Source: Caryophanales bacterium (lineage in GTDB: Bacteria; Bacillota; Bacilli; Bacillales; Amphibacillaceae). From it: DNA of 64,000 nt. The notes below the pieces were generated by a model. That model did no database searches, was not told where the DNA came from, and saw only the letters and a list, made by a program, of their open reading frames with translations. The stretch covers positions 1 through 64,000 of the forward strand of contig JAPFDS010000071.1 of assembly GCA_026168805.1 (NCBI GenBank), given 5' to 3'. Position 1 is the first letter of the stretch. Every line of letters starts with the position of its first letter. Below are positions 18,921 to 28,342 of this stretch, piece by piece. The position numbers and the translations under genes were made by a program.

Positions 18921-19934
18921 ATGAGTGTAACTATTTATGATGTCGCAAGAGAAGCAAACGTTTCTATGGCAACTGTTTCACGTGTTGTTAATGGAAACCC
19001 AAATGTAAAGCCAACTACTCGTAAAAAGGTATTAGCAACCATTGAACAATTAGGGTATCGACCAAATGCTGTAGCACGTGGACTTGCTAGTAAGAAAACA
19101 ACAACAGTCGGGGTAATCATCCCAGATATATCGAGTATGTTTATTTCTGAACTAGCACGAGGAATAGAAGATATTGCTACGATGTACAAGTATAATGTTA
19201 TCTTAAGTAACTCTGATCAAAACAAAGAAAAAGAACTACAACTAATAAATACAATGTATGAAAAACAAGTCGATGGAATTTTGTTTATGGGTGGAAACAT
19301 TCACCAAGATCATGTTGATAACTTTTCATCCTCATCCGTACCTGTTGTCATTGCAGCCACATATGATGAAACAAATACGATTCCGTCCGTAAATATTGAT
19401 TATAAGAAAGCCGCATATGAGGTCACTCAATATTTGATTGAGAATGGTCATAAGCACCCAGCTTTTGTTTATGGACAAGAGGATATTAAAAAGCGTAACG
19501 CGCTAAAATATGAAGGATATAAACAAGCTATGGATGAATCTGCTGTTGACTTAACAGAAGAATATATCGTAAATACCGGCTATTCATACGAAGCAGGGAT
19601 AGAAGGAGCCGAAAAATTACTTGCGTTAAAGGAACGCCCAACAGCCATTTTTGCAGCATCTGATGAAATGGCCGTAGGTGTCATCCATGGTATTCAAGAT
19701 GCTGGATTATCCGTGCCTGAAGATATTGAAGTTGTCGGATTTAACAACACTCGTTTATCTACAATGGTTCGACCAACGCTTACAACAATCGTTCAACCGA
19801 CGTATGATATTGGGGCTGTTTCTATGCGTTTATTAACTAAATTTATGAATAAAGAAGAGGTTGAAGAAAAGAAAGTTATTTTACCACATAGAATTATTGA
19901 AAGGAACTCAACTAAACCTAAAACTGGTCGATAA
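18921..19934 (+). CDS. ccpA: catabolite control protein A
   Basis: 337 residues of the LacI/GalR family. The helix-turn-helix [22 protein letters not shown] starts at residue 4, the hinge helix ([10 protein letters not shown]) is near 50, and the periplasmic-binding-protein core follows with [11 protein letters not shown] and [11 protein letters not shown]. CcpA with HPr-Ser-P represses or activates carbon genes through cre sites; likely targets in this window are citZ and perhaps ytoQ. GGGAGGC is the ribosome site. Position between aroA and motP identifies it. Confidence 0.94.
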   Translation: MSVTIYDVAREANVSMATVSRVVNGNPNVKPTTRKKVLATIEQLGYRPNAVARGLASKKTTTVGVIIPDISSMFISELARGIEDIATMYKYNVILSNSDQNKEKELQLINTMYEKQVDGILFMGGNIHQDHVDNFSSSSVPVVIAATYDETNTIPSVNIDYKKAAYEVTQYLIENGHKHPAFVYGQEDIKKRNALKYEGYKQAMDESAVDLTEEYIVNTGYSYEAGIEGAEKLLALKERPTAIFAASDEMAVGVIHGIQDAGLSVPEDIEVVGFNNTRLSTMVRPTLTTIVQPTYDIGAVSMRLLTKFMNKEEVEEKKVILPHRIIERNSTKPKTGR

Positions 19935-19973
19935 TAAATGATAAGAGATATTGTGTAGAGGTTTGGTGAGTGT

Positions 19974-20792
19974 ATGAGAAAACGAGATTTATTAACACCG
20001 ATTGGAATTACGCTAGGTTTTATTATGATTATGCTTGCGATTACCTCCAAAGAAGGTACGGATGGATTAGCTCGATTTATCGATATATCGTCTATCTTTA
20101 TTGTTCTAGGAGGAATTGTAGCATCGCTTTTTATAGCATTTAAAATGGATCAATTAAAAACAGGTGGAAAAGTTCTCAAAGAAGCATTTTATAAAAACAA
20201 TCAAGAGTTACCCCAGTTAATTGCTCTATTTATTATGTTATCTGAACGTGCAAGACGGGAAGGAATACTTGCATTAGAAAATGAGTTGGAAAATGTAGAT
20301 GATGACTTCGTGAAGAAGGGGATTCTATTAGCAGTAGACGGGATTGAACCTGAAGTAATTAACGATATTATGAATGCTGAAATTACTGCTATGGAAGAGC
20401 GTCACATTAAAGGTAGAATGATTATCGAGAAAGCTGGGGAATATGCACCAGCGTGGGGAATGATTGGTACGCTCACAGGGCTGATTCTAATGTTGAACAA
20501 CTTAACAGATCCAGCAAGTTTAGGACCGAACATGGCGGTAGCTTTGATCACTACCTTATATGGTACGGTACTTGCGAACTTAGTATTTTTGCCAATGGCA
20601 AGTAAACTAGAAAACAAAACAGAAGATGAAGTCTTTATGAAAGAAATAATCATTGAAGGTGTCATTGGAGTTCAATCTGGTCAAAATCCGCGAATTTTAG
20701 AAGAAAAGTTAAGTGCGTTTTTATCTGATGAAGTAGAAGAAGCTGAAGAAGACGACGATCTACTATCGGAGGAAGATGCGAATGAAGCGTAG
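19974..20792 (+). CDS. motP: sodium-type flagellar stator subunit MotP
   Basis: 272 residues, MotA family, four membrane segments (near 8-25, 35-55, 150-170 and 185-205). Conserved cytoplasmic charges appear in SERARREGILALE and the pore segment in GMIGTLTGLILML. Of the two Bacillus stators, MotP/MotS (formerly YtxD/YtxE) uses sodium and sits next to ccpA, as here. The acidic tail EEAEEDDDLLSEEDAN is unusual in its charge and fits a salt-adapted cell. It overlaps motS by 11 bases. Confidence 0.92.
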   Translation: MRKRDLLTPIGITLGFIMIMLAITSKEGTDGLARFIDISSIFIVLGGIVASLFIAFKMDQLKTGGKVLKEAFYKNNQELPQLIALFIMLSERARREGILALENELENVDDDFVKKGILLAVDGIEPEVINDIMNAEITAMEERHIKGRMIIEKAGEYAPAWGMIGTLTGLILMLNNLTDPASLGPNMAVALITTLYGTVLANLVFLPMASKLENKTEDEVFMKEIIIEGVIGVQSGQNPRILEEKLSAFLSDEVEEAEEDDDLLSEEDANEA

Positions 20793-21570
20793 AAATCGCA
20801 AACGAAAAAATGACCCAGGTGCACCGAAGTGGATGGTCACATTTTCCGATATGATTACGTTAATCCTTGTCTTTTTTATATTGTTATTTTCGATGTCACA
20901 AATTGATCAAGCGAAGTTTGAAGCTGTTTCTGAGTCCTTTCGAAATCGAATGATTCTTGACTTTTTTCCTTCAGCTGTACCGAACGAACATCCATCGGAA
21001 AGTACCAATAACCAGCAAAGTGGAACGGACAACAATGAATTTTTACATCCATCCAAAAAGCCTGGTGAAAATGAAGAGGACGAAGAAGACGGTGATCACC
21101 AAGATGCATTATCTGCATTGCTGAAAGATGTAGAAAGCTACTTAGTAGAAAATGAATTAAGCTCCATTGTTACAGCAAACCGAACAGAACGGGGAGTAGT
21201 TCTTGTCCTACAAGAACGTATTTTATTTGAATCTGGTGAAGCTACAATCGTAGAAGATGGTATTCCTTTTTTAAATGAAATAGGGACATTATTAAAAAAT
21301 ATGCCTAATCATGTAAAGGTTGAAGGTCATACGGATAGTCGACCGATATCGAATTATCGTTATCCGTCAAACTGGGAATTGTCCGGTGCTCGTGCTGGAA
21401 GTGTGGTTCGATATTTAATCGATCAACAAAATCTCGATGAGGAAAGATTTTCAATCGCTGGATATGGAGACATACAACCTGTTGCTCCAAATGACTCGAT
21501 TGCAAATTGGAGTAAAAATAGAAGAGTAGAAATCGTAATTTTAGAAGAAGATTATGAAGAAGATGAATGA
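20782..21570 (+). CDS. motS: sodium-type flagellar stator subunit MotS
   Basis: 262 residues. A short basic N-terminus and the single helix with the ion-binding Asp in KWMVTFSDMITLILVFF precede an acidic linker (about 80-105) and an OmpA-like peptidoglycan-binding domain (VEGHTDSRPISNYRYPSNWELS, GYGDIQPVAPN, NRRVEIVI). Start ATG 20782 has CGGAGGA at a good distance; the ATG at 20776 is too close to it. The stop codon TGA is part of the 8-bp target duplication of the adjacent insertion sequence, so the coding region just escaped damage. Confidence 0.92.
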   Translation: MKRRNRKRKNDPGAPKWMVTFSDMITLILVFFILLFSMSQIDQAKFEAVSESFRNRMILDFFPSAVPNEHPSESTNNQQSGTDNNEFLHPSKKPGENEEDEEDGDHQDALSALLKDVESYLVENELSSIVTANRTERGVVLVLQERILFESGEATIVEDGIPFLNEIGTLLKNMPNHVKVEGHTDSRPISNYRYPSNWELSGARAGSVVRYLIDQQNLDEERFSIAGYGDIQPVAPNDSIANWSKNRRVEIVILEEDYEEDE

Positions 21571-21658
21571 AAAAGGGTTCTTTGTCAAATGACGTTGATA
21601 AGAATTTTCGTCGATAAATATTTAATTGAATGAATTGCACAATATGTTAATTGCAAAA

Positions 21659-21867
21659 TAAATCCGAACGCTTATGTTGGGTGTTGGCTTGCATTCTAGG
21701 CGACTGCTTTCCGCGGGCAGCTATTGAGCCTCCTCGTGCTTCGCACTGTGGGGTCTCAACGAGGCTTTTCCTCCCGCAGGAGTCAGCCGCCTAGAATGCA
21801 AGCCATTGTAATTCAGTTTCACACAACTAAATTGTTAGATGAATTGTAATTGCATCGTTCGGATTTA
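21659..21867. repeat. nested palindromic repeat with GC-rich core (copy A)
   Basis: About 209 bp. Outer arms TAAATCCGAACG / CGTTCGGATTTA (21659-21670, 21856-21867), inner arms GGCTTGCATTCTAGGCG / CGCCTAGAATGCAAGCC (21686-21702, 21788-21804), and a GC-rich core at 21707-21784 that is about 90 percent identical by eye to the core of the repeat at 49036-49114. It lies inside the insertion sequence, between its left inverted repeat and the transposase stop. Confidence 0.85.
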
Positions 21868-21883
21868 CATCTAATTGTTATGT

Positions 21884-21920
21884 CACACACTCAAGTAATT
21901 TTATGCCACTTGAGTGTGTG
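21884..21920 (-). terminator. transposase terminator overlapping the stop codon
   Basis: Perfect 13-bp stem CACACACTCAAGT / ACTTGAGTGTGTG. The transposase stop (21901-21903) is in the loop. Confidence 0.65.
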
Positions 21921-23131
21921 TTTCTTTTTGTTTTGTTTCAGTTACAGGCTTTATTTGAACAGGTTTGAACTTGAAATGAAGTAGAATTCTATTTTTAAAA
22001 TTCGTAAAGTTTCTATAGCCATATGCGACTCTATTAAGCACCTTAATTTTATTATTGATTCCTTCAATTCGCCCGTTATTATACGGATAGATGAAACTGT
22101 TCTTGATTTATGGCAGGTGCTTGCGCAATGTTTTTAAACTTGTTTTCATATAGTTTGATATCAACATTGAGCTCCGTCTCTCTAAAATTTTCTCCAATGT
22201 GCTGAAATCGCGGTTGGTCATTGCGCTTAATAATTCTTGATAGAGCGTGTAATTCGCTTTTAATTCCGGATCATAATTCAACATTTCATCCACAATATTT
22301 ACTTCTAATCGTTGACCAAACATGTCATAATTTTTATATTCTGTATACGATAATTCGGATTCCTTTTGAGCAAGAGCTTCCAATAGCGTTTCAAGCGACG
22401 GTACTTCTTTTGATCTTCTCCTTTGGATGTATTAAATGTATTCATAATGCGTACACGGCATTTATTCATGGCTCGATTAATCAATTGGACCAAGTGAAAG
22501 CAATCGATAATGATCTCAGCTTGCGGGAACATTTCTTTAATAACATTGGCATATCCTGCATTCATATCAATCGTTACCACTTTAATATATTCAAAGGCCA
22601 TTTGGCCTTTAGCGTATTTAAATTCATCAAATGAAAGATGCTTGGGAAGTGCCTGATGATGTGGTTTATACGCCTTAGCTACTTCCATAATTACACGCTG
22701 AACAGTAGTTGATGATACAGAACAATCTCGACCGATTGATAGTAAAGGTTGTGCTTCCGCAGATTTAATGACAACCTGTGCAATTGTGTTCTCGGAAATA
22801 AAACAATTCTTTTTGACGATTGGCGTCTTAGCTGTAAAGCTTTTCTTACAATCCTTACATACAAAGCGTTGCTTCTTTAAGCGCAAATACGTTGGCTGAA
22901 CGCCAGTAATCGGTAAGGTAATCCGTGACATTTGAGTGCCATTTTTAGTAACCTTCTATTTTCATTTTTAATCCCGCATCTCACGCAATGTGTAGGGATA
23001 TAAGTTAATTTTCCATCCACATATTTACAGGAGTTTCCTTTGTATGTCCCATTCATTACACAATTTTCTTCGAAAGTGATGTTTGTATCTTGAATATCTA
23101 GTAAATTTTTAATATCATTAGAAATAGACAA
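21901..23131 (-). pseudogene. ISL3-family transposase, broken by two frameshifts and one nonsense codon
   Basis: Fragment 1 (23131-22877, TTG start behind GGAGGG) carries the N-terminal zinc-binding Cys residues (HCVRCGI) but leaves frame near 22940. Fragment 2 (22931-22305) holds CKDCKKSFTAKTP, the DDE domain start LSFDEFKYAKGQMAFEYIKV, and the second catalytic Asp in IIIDCFHLVQLINRAMNKCR. A second shift near 22380 leads to fragment 3 (22383-22108), which ends at TAA where other ISL3 transposases continue in frame; IKNSFIYPYNNGRIEGINNK follows to 21901. The protein cannot be made whole, so the element is immobile unless helped in trans. Confidence 0.9.
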
Positions 23132-23295
23132 GTGATTTCCCTCCAGGATGTATGTTTTAGTCGACTATTATTCTACAGGGAAATTCACTTGTTTTCTATT
23201 ATAAAATGAAAATGACGCTAGTGAATTTCCATCCCATTTCTCCTCCAAAGAGAAACGGGATTTTTCTTCACCAACGTCATATATTATAGAACCTG

Positions 23296-23328
23296 AAAAA
23301 GGTGAGTGGGACATCCACTCACCTTTTG
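23296..23328. terminator. terminator between motS and the PBP gene, displaced from motS by the IS
   Basis: Stem AAAAGGTGAGTGG / CCACTCACCTTTT with T-runs in both directions. Its left foot is the right-hand copy of the IS target duplication, so before the insertion it began right at the motS stop codon and served both converging genes. Confidence 0.85.
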
Positions 23329-23366
23329 CCATGTTCAATGCTCCATTATGAAAGAATGAAACAATT

Positions 23367-26345
23367 CTATTCATCGTCACTTTCGTTTTCCTGTTCTACG
23401 TCTTCATTCTCATCTTCGTGTTCGTCATCGCTGTCATCATCATCATCTTTTTTATCTTTGTCTTTATCTTTATTTTTATCTTTGTCATCATCTTTATCTT
23501 TGTCTTCGTTCTTTTCGTCGTCTTTATCTTCATCTTTATCCTTGTCTTTGTCCTTTTCATCGTCTTTATCTTCATCAGGATCCTTAAAGCTTCCGACAGT
23601 TACTTCTTTAGAAGGTTTTGATGATCGTCCAAAGTAATCGACTGCGACCACTCGATAAATAGCGTCGTTTCCTGAGATTGAATAAGATGTCCCAGTTGTA
23701 TGTCCAATCTTTTTAAAGTCTTTATCTGGGCCGCTAGCTTGATAAATATAATAACCAACCACATCTTTACTAGATGACTTACTCCAAGATATATTCCCTC
23801 CGGATTTACTCGGGGTACCAGGCGCTGCAGGGTCTTTGCCGTCATCGTTTAATGTGCTACCAACATCGCTACCTCCGACGGATATCTTTTCCCATAAATC
23901 TCGATTTTTATCTGGGAATAGTTGTGAGATATCATCCAATTCATCATAGCCATTTTCTTTTAGGAATGCTGGATTAAATGCGAGTCCATCACCTTTTACA
24001 AATTCAGAAGGAGTATTTGACCCGGCTTTGACTGCTTTCCCGTCAACTAATACGTAACTTCCCGAAATTAAACTATCGTCTTCTTCCGTAGGTACATATT
24101 TTTCATTAAACAAGTCTGTCTGAACGAGTCCAGCTTTTTTACATAATTCTGATGGTAGTTTACCAGAAATTAAACAATAGCTTCTCTCAACAATTCCGTC
24201 AGGTCGTTTAAAGCTTTCCTTTGGTGCGACTAAATCAGGATTGATATCAGATGCTACATTCATGAGTTCTGCCCACATTTTTAAATTTCGATGACTATAA
24301 GAAGGAATGGAACAGCCTGGACAATAATCTACACCAAGCTTTTTATCCTCATATCCTTGCCAGGATGCCATTGTTACTTTTGGATTCACACCAACAAACC
24401 ATGCATCTGCATAGTCGTCAGTTGTACCTGTTTTACCAGCCCAGTCCACACCGCCGTGCGAAAGCTGATCGGGTAAATATGTCCCTGTTCCAGAAGTGAG
24501 AACGTCACGCATCATATCAATCGTTAAATAAGCTGTTTGTGGTGAGTATACTTCTTCAACTGTTTGCTCATGCTCATAAATAACTTCGCCATCATGGTCG
24601 GTAATCTTGTCAATCATATACATATCTGCATGCTTTCCATCATTTGCCAAAGTCGTAAAAGCACTGGCGTTTTCTGCAACGGATAGGCCTTCTGTCATTC
24701 CACCTATTGATACAGAATGAGTACCGAAATCATTGGGATGAAATGGAATCCCCATTTTCAATCCGTAATTCGTCACAGGGTCTTGGTCAATCACGCGATC
24801 ATATACTTGTTGGGCAGATACGTTGTGTGACTTAGCTAACGCCTCTCGTGCAGAAACGATTCCATAATATCTATTACTATAGTTGCTTGGAACATGATTC
24901 TCAGGACCAACTGTAATTTCCACATCTGGTACAGGTCCCCCTGGTTGAAGCTCTCCTAATTCCAGCGCAACAGCATATGGAAGAATAGGCTTCATTGTAC
25001 TACCGTTTGAACGAGGTACATTGAATGCATAATTGTATTCACTTTCACCCCGTGTAAAGTCTCGGTTTCCAACAAAGCTAATAATTCTACCTGTACTATT
25101 TTCAATTAAAGCAGAGCCCATTTCAATCCGTTTTGTCTCGCCTTTTTCATTTGTTTGATCAGGCCCATAATATGCATATTCTTTCGCCACTTTTTGTTGG
25201 GCAATATAAATTTCTTTATCAATTGTGGAGTGAATATTATATCCTTTTCTCCGGATGTCTTGGTCGGCGAGTTGACGATAATGTTCTTTTAAATCTGCAT
25301 CATCAGCCAAATCCTCTTCCGTATATCCGTCTTCCTCAGCAAGGATGACTTGTAAAATATCTTTTGCTTCTTTTTCTATTTGCTCTGTTAGTACTGGATA
25401 ATCATCTCTTGGAGAAGGCATGCTCTCTCTAAGGTCATCTGTAATATCATACGCTAAGGCTTCTTCATACTCTTCTGATGTAATGAATTCTTCATCAACC
25501 ATACGTCTTAAAACTGTTTGCATTCGGTTGAGTCCAGCTTGCAAGCCATCATCGTCTTTCATTTCACCTTTATTTGTAAATGGTGTGTATGCTGAAGGAC
25601 TTTGTGGCAGTCCAGCTAAGTATGCTGCTTGAGCTAGATTTAATTCACTTGCATCCACGTTGAAAACACCTTTTGCTGCAGTTTGTATTCCAGCAATATT
25701 TTCACCTGCTGCATTTCGACCGTAAGGAATCACATTTAAATAAGCTTCTAAAATTTCGTCTTTCTCAAAGAAGTTTTCGAGTCGCATGGCGAGTAAAATT
25801 TCCTTTGCCTTCCGATCGAAGGACACTTCATTTGTTAATACTTGGTTTTTAATCAGTTGCTGTGTAAGTGTACTTCCGCCTGATTTTGTCTCGGAATTTG
25901 TAGCTTCTTGTAACACAGCACGGACAATTGCTTTCGGCACGACTCCGTTATGTTGATGAAAATATTGGTCTTCTGTTGCAATGACCGCGTCAATTAACAC
26001 ATCTGAAACATCATCTAGTTTAATTTCATCCCGATGAAGCTCAGATCGTAGTTCGCCGATTAACTTATTATCATCAAAATAAATTCGAGACGTTGCTTCA
26101 TAGTCATAAATGTCATTTTTCATGCTTTCATATGACCGAATTGGCTCATCTTTTACGAGTGATGCAAAATAACCTGCACCAACGCCAGCCATTAAAAATA
26201 TTCCGACACATAAAGTAATGAGCGTGAATAAAATTACATTCCAGATGACATCATATGTGATACGAGATGTTTTCTGTAACGTACCTTTTTTCCAAAAGCG
26301 CATAAACTTTTCTTTATATGCGGAAAATGTATGTTTTTCTTTCAC
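23367..26345 (-). CDS. class A penicillin-binding protein (PBP1A type) with FN3 domain and acidic tail
   Basis: 992 residues. Cytoplasmic basic N-terminus, one membrane anchor (about 33-60), then glycosyltransferase family 51 with EDQYFHQH (125-132), GGSTLTQQLIKN (156-167) and GRNAAGENIAG. The transpeptidase shows S-T-M-K near 447, SHN near 505 and KTGTT near 638. A fibronectin type III module (about 836-915) follows, and the last 75 residues are almost only Asp, Glu and Lys. It builds and cross-links peptidoglycan outside the membrane. In B. subtilis acuABC/acsA lie at this position instead. Which of the class A paralogues it equals I cannot say. Confidence 0.88.
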   Translation of the reverse strand: MKEKHTFSAYKEKFMRFWKKGTLQKTSRITYDVIWNVILFTLITLCVGIFLMAGVGAGYFASLVKDEPIRSYESMKNDIYDYEATSRIYFDDNKLIGELRSELHRDEIKLDDVSDVLIDAVIATEDQYFHQHNGVVPKAIVRAVLQEATNSETKSGGSTLTQQLIKNQVLTNEVSFDRKAKEILLAMRLENFFEKDEILEAYLNVIPYGRNAAGENIAGIQTAAKGVFNVDASELNLAQAAYLAGLPQSPSAYTPFTNKGEMKDDDGLQAGLNRMQTVLRRMVDEEFITSEEYEEALAYDITDDLRESMPSPRDDYPVLTEQIEKEAKDILQVILAEEDGYTEEDLADDADLKEHYRQLADQDIRRKGYNIHSTIDKEIYIAQQKVAKEYAYYGPDQTNEKGETKRIEMGSALIENSTGRIISFVGNRDFTRGESEYNYAFNVPRSNGSTMKPILPYAVALELGELQPGGPVPDVEITVGPENHVPSNYSNRYYGIVSAREALAKSHNVSAQQVYDRVIDQDPVTNYGLKMGIPFHPNDFGTHSVSIGGMTEGLSVAENASAFTTLANDGKHADMYMIDKITDHDGEVIYEHEQTVEEVYSPQTAYLTIDMMRDVLTSGTGTYLPDQLSHGGVDWAGKTGTTDDYADAWFVGVNPKVTMASWQGYEDKKLGVDYCPGCSIPSYSHRNLKMWAELMNVASDINPDLVAPKESFKRPDGIVERSYCLISGKLPSELCKKAGLVQTDLFNEKYVPTEEDDSLISGSYVLVDGKAVKAGSNTPSEFVKGDGLAFNPAFLKENGYDELDDISQLFPDKNRDLWEKISVGGSDVGSTLNDDGKDPAAPGTPSKSGGNISWSKSSSKDVVGYYIYQASGPDKDFKKIGHTTGTSYSISGNDAIYRVVAVDYFGRSSKPSKEVTVGSFKDPDEDKDDEKDKDKDKDEDKDDEKNEDKDKDDDKDKNKDKDKDKKDDDDDSDDEHEDENEDVEQENESDDE

Positions 26346-26422
26346 GATGTAACCCTCCCATATTCCCCCAGCTCAAATTATATCATAAGCGGAGTTTTCC
26401 CGGTATACTTAACGCATCATTA

Positions 26423-26451
26423 TTGCTAAAAAAATTATTATGTGGTATAAA
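26423..26451 (+). promoter_or_regulatory. sigma-A promoter of tyrS
   Basis: TTGCTA, 17-bp spacer, TATAAA, just upstream of the T-box leader. Confidence 0.6.
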
Positions 26452-26469
26452 TTTAGTATAGTTTCATAT

Positions 26470-26727
26470 GATTAGCGTTGAAGAAACTTCAGTAGTTATC
26501 CAAATCCCTATGTTAAGAGAGCTTGCGGTAGGTGAAAGCAAGTATATATTTGGTGACGAATTACGGTTTTGGAGCATTTTCTATTTTTCGTTTAGAAAAA
26601 TGGGAACGGTGAATAAAACATCGTTAATGGAATGAAGTGGTAGACAATTGTCTACAACGAGGGTGGTAACGCGAGTATAACTCGTCCCTTTTCTATGGAA
26701 ATTATAGAAAAGAGACGAGTTTTTTTG
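26470..26727 (+). promoter_or_regulatory. T-box leader of tyrS (tyrosine-specific)
   Basis: The 26510-26540 stretch AAGAGAGCTTGCGGTAGGTG with GAAAGCAAG is the apical part of stem I. GAATTACGG places a TAC (Tyr) specifier at 26562-26564. The T-box proper, GAGGGTGGTAACGCG near 26659-26673, holds the TGGT bulge sequence, whose last base pairs with discriminator A of tRNA-Tyr. The terminator stem with T-run lies at 26679-26727. Uncharged tRNA-Tyr would stabilise the antiterminator and turn on tyrS. Confidence 0.93.
26679..26727 (+). terminator. T-box controlled terminator
   Basis: Stem AACTCGTC / GACGAGTT extended by TTTTCTAT / ATAGAAAA, followed by seven T; alternative pairing with the T-box sequence upstream. 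Confidence 0.9.
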
Positions 26728-26755
26728 ATGGATCAATACTATGGAGGGATTTAGA

Positions 26756-28027
26756 TTGGACATACTAACAGATTTAGACAAACGGGGACTCATTCAACAA
26801 ACGACGGATTTTGAAGGATTGCAACAGCATTTAGCAAATAATACTGTATCTCTATATTGTGGGTTCGATCCAACAGCAGATAGTTTACATATTGGTCACT
26901 TACTACCAGTAACTATGTTAAAAAGATTCCAAGAAGCAGGACACCGTCCGATAGCTTTAATTGGTGGGGGAACAGGAATGATTGGGGACCCTAGTGGTCG
27001 AACGAGTGAGCGTTCATTAAACACCCCTGAAGTCGTTCATGGGTTTAGTGAGAGTTTACGAAATCAGTTAGCTACATTGGTTGAGTTTGGTGAAGGAGCT
27101 GGAAAAGTTCGATCAAGAAACAACCATGACTGGTTATCAAATATGTCTGTGATTGATTTCTTAAGAGATGCAGGAAAGCATTTCGGTGTCAATTACATGC
27201 TAGCAAAAGACTCGGTAGCTTCACGTATTGAACAAGGAATTACGTTTACTGAATTTAGTTACATGATTCTTCAGTCGATTGACTTCTTAAAATTGCATGA
27301 AGAAGAAGATGTGACGATGCAAATTGGTGGAAGTGACCAGTGGGGGAATATTACAGCTGGACTCGAATTCATTCGTCGCTCACAAGAAAACCATGAAGAG
27401 GAAGTAGAAGCATTTGGTCTAACGGTTCCACTTGTGACAAAGGCAGATGGGTCAAAATTTGGAAAAACAGCTGGAGGCGCAATCTGGTTGGATGCTGAGA
27501 AAACAACTCCTTATGAATTTTACCAGTTTTGGTACAATACAGATGATCGTGACGTCATTAAGTTCTTGAAGATGTTTACGTTCTTAGAACACGAGCAATA
27601 CGATAAGCTCCAAGTAGAGGTAGATGAGCGTCCTGGAGACCGGGTAGCACAGCGTACATTAGCAGAAGAAATTACGCGCTTTGTACATGGACAAGAAGCA
27701 CTTGATCAGGCGCAAAAAATATCTGTCTCTTTATTCAGCGGAGACGTTAAAGCATTAACTGGAGAAGAAATCAAGCAAGGATTTAAAGATGTTCCGACAT
27801 GGGAAACGGAAAAAGAAGATATTTCTCTGATTGATGCTCTTGTGCAAGCTTCTATTTCATCTTCAAAACGTCAAGCACGCGAAGACGTGAAGAATGGGGC
27901 CATTTATATAAATGGGGAGCGGAACACGAATATTGATCACGTTCTTTCATCGAGTGATCGTCTGGAAGACACATTTACAATTATTCGTCGTGGAAGAAGA
28001 AAGTACTTTTTAATTCGTTTTCAATAA
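26756..28027 (+). CDS. tyrS: tyrosyl-tRNA synthetase
   Basis: 423 residues from TTG 26756, which has GGAGGG seven bases upstream; the ATG at 26741 contains that ribosome site and is unlikely. Class I synthetase: GFDPTADSLHIGHL with the HIGH motif at 45-48, the tyrosine-binding region GGSDQWGNITAG, and KFGKT near 233 as the KMSKS-type loop. The C-terminal 70 residues are an S4 RNA-binding domain. Charges tRNA-Tyr; controlled by the T-box leader directly upstream. Single gene unit ending in a terminator. Confidence 0.96.
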   Translation: MDILTDLDKRGLIQQTTDFEGLQQHLANNTVSLYCGFDPTADSLHIGHLLPVTMLKRFQEAGHRPIALIGGGTGMIGDPSGRTSERSLNTPEVVHGFSESLRNQLATLVEFGEGAGKVRSRNNHDWLSNMSVIDFLRDAGKHFGVNYMLAKDSVASRIEQGITFTEFSYMILQSIDFLKLHEEEDVTMQIGGSDQWGNITAGLEFIRRSQENHEEEVEAFGLTVPLVTKADGSKFGKTAGGAIWLDAEKTTPYEFYQFWYNTDDRDVIKFLKMFTFLEHEQYDKLQVEVDERPGDRVAQRTLAEEITRFVHGQEALDQAQKISVSLFSGDVKALTGEEIKQGFKDVPTWETEKEDISLIDALVQASISSSKRQAREDVKNGAIYINGERNTNIDHVLSSSDRLEDTFTIIRRGRRKYFLIRFQ

Positions 28028-28045
28028 ATAACACACACAAGAAAA

Positions 28046-28080
28046 GTATGTGCTTATTCATCAAGCACATGCTTTTTTTG
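28046..28080 (+). terminator. terminator of tyrS
   Basis: Stem GTATGTGCTT / AAGCACATGC with a run of seven T, 18 bases after the stop. Confidence 0.9.
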
Positions 28081-28148
28081 TGTCTTTTTAAGCAGGACTG
28101 AAGCCTCTTACGTTATGTGGAAAGTATTGGTAAGCTTTAATAACTGAT

Positions 28149-28263
28149 TGAATTTCATAATTGCCAAAGTCAGCTACGCCAATACGCCATGTAGTTGCGA
28201 AAGGCTCAACGAAACTACATGGTGTATTGGCGTAGCGTAAAGTACGTATTATGAGAAATTCAT
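28149..28263. repeat. long palindromic repeat (copy D)
   Basis: A 24-bp stem with one mismatch (28173-28196 against 28213-28236; arm begins GCTACGCCAATACGCC) and a 16-base loop, within weaker outer arms TGAATTTCATAAT / ATTATGAGAAATTCA. It sits in the 315-bp gap between tyrS and the lipoprotein gene and lacks a T-run, so it is not a simple terminator. Apart from the tyrS terminator and this repeat I see nothing else in that gap. Confidence 0.75.
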
Positions 28264-28342
28264 TAAACTGATTTTATATAAAGAGAAGTATGCACAGTTT
28301 ACATGAGAATGTATGGTTAAAACTACGAGGGGAGCTTGTTTG

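Larger units (their letters stand above)
21576..23293 (-). mobile_element. ISL3-family insertion sequence, inactivated
   Basis: Ends are inverted repeats: GGTTCTTTGTCAAATGACGT at 21576 and, on the minus strand from 23293, GGTTCTATAATATATGACGT. Both are flanked by TGAAAAAG (21568-21575 and 23294-23301), an 8-bp target duplication as ISL3 elements make. Inside is a transposase remnant on the minus strand with two frameshifts and a nonsense codon, a terminator over its stop, and further dyads near the right end (such as GGAAATTCACT / AGTGAATTTCC). Without the palindromic repeat at 21659 the element would be about 1.5 kb, the usual size. Confidence 0.88.

Noticed and set aside
23302..23637. Plus-strand ORFs rich in Ser/Leu or Ile/Phe/Val opposite the PBP tail
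   Set aside because: They are the complement of the Asp/Glu/Lys repeat of the PBP gene; no ribosome site and highly skewed composition.
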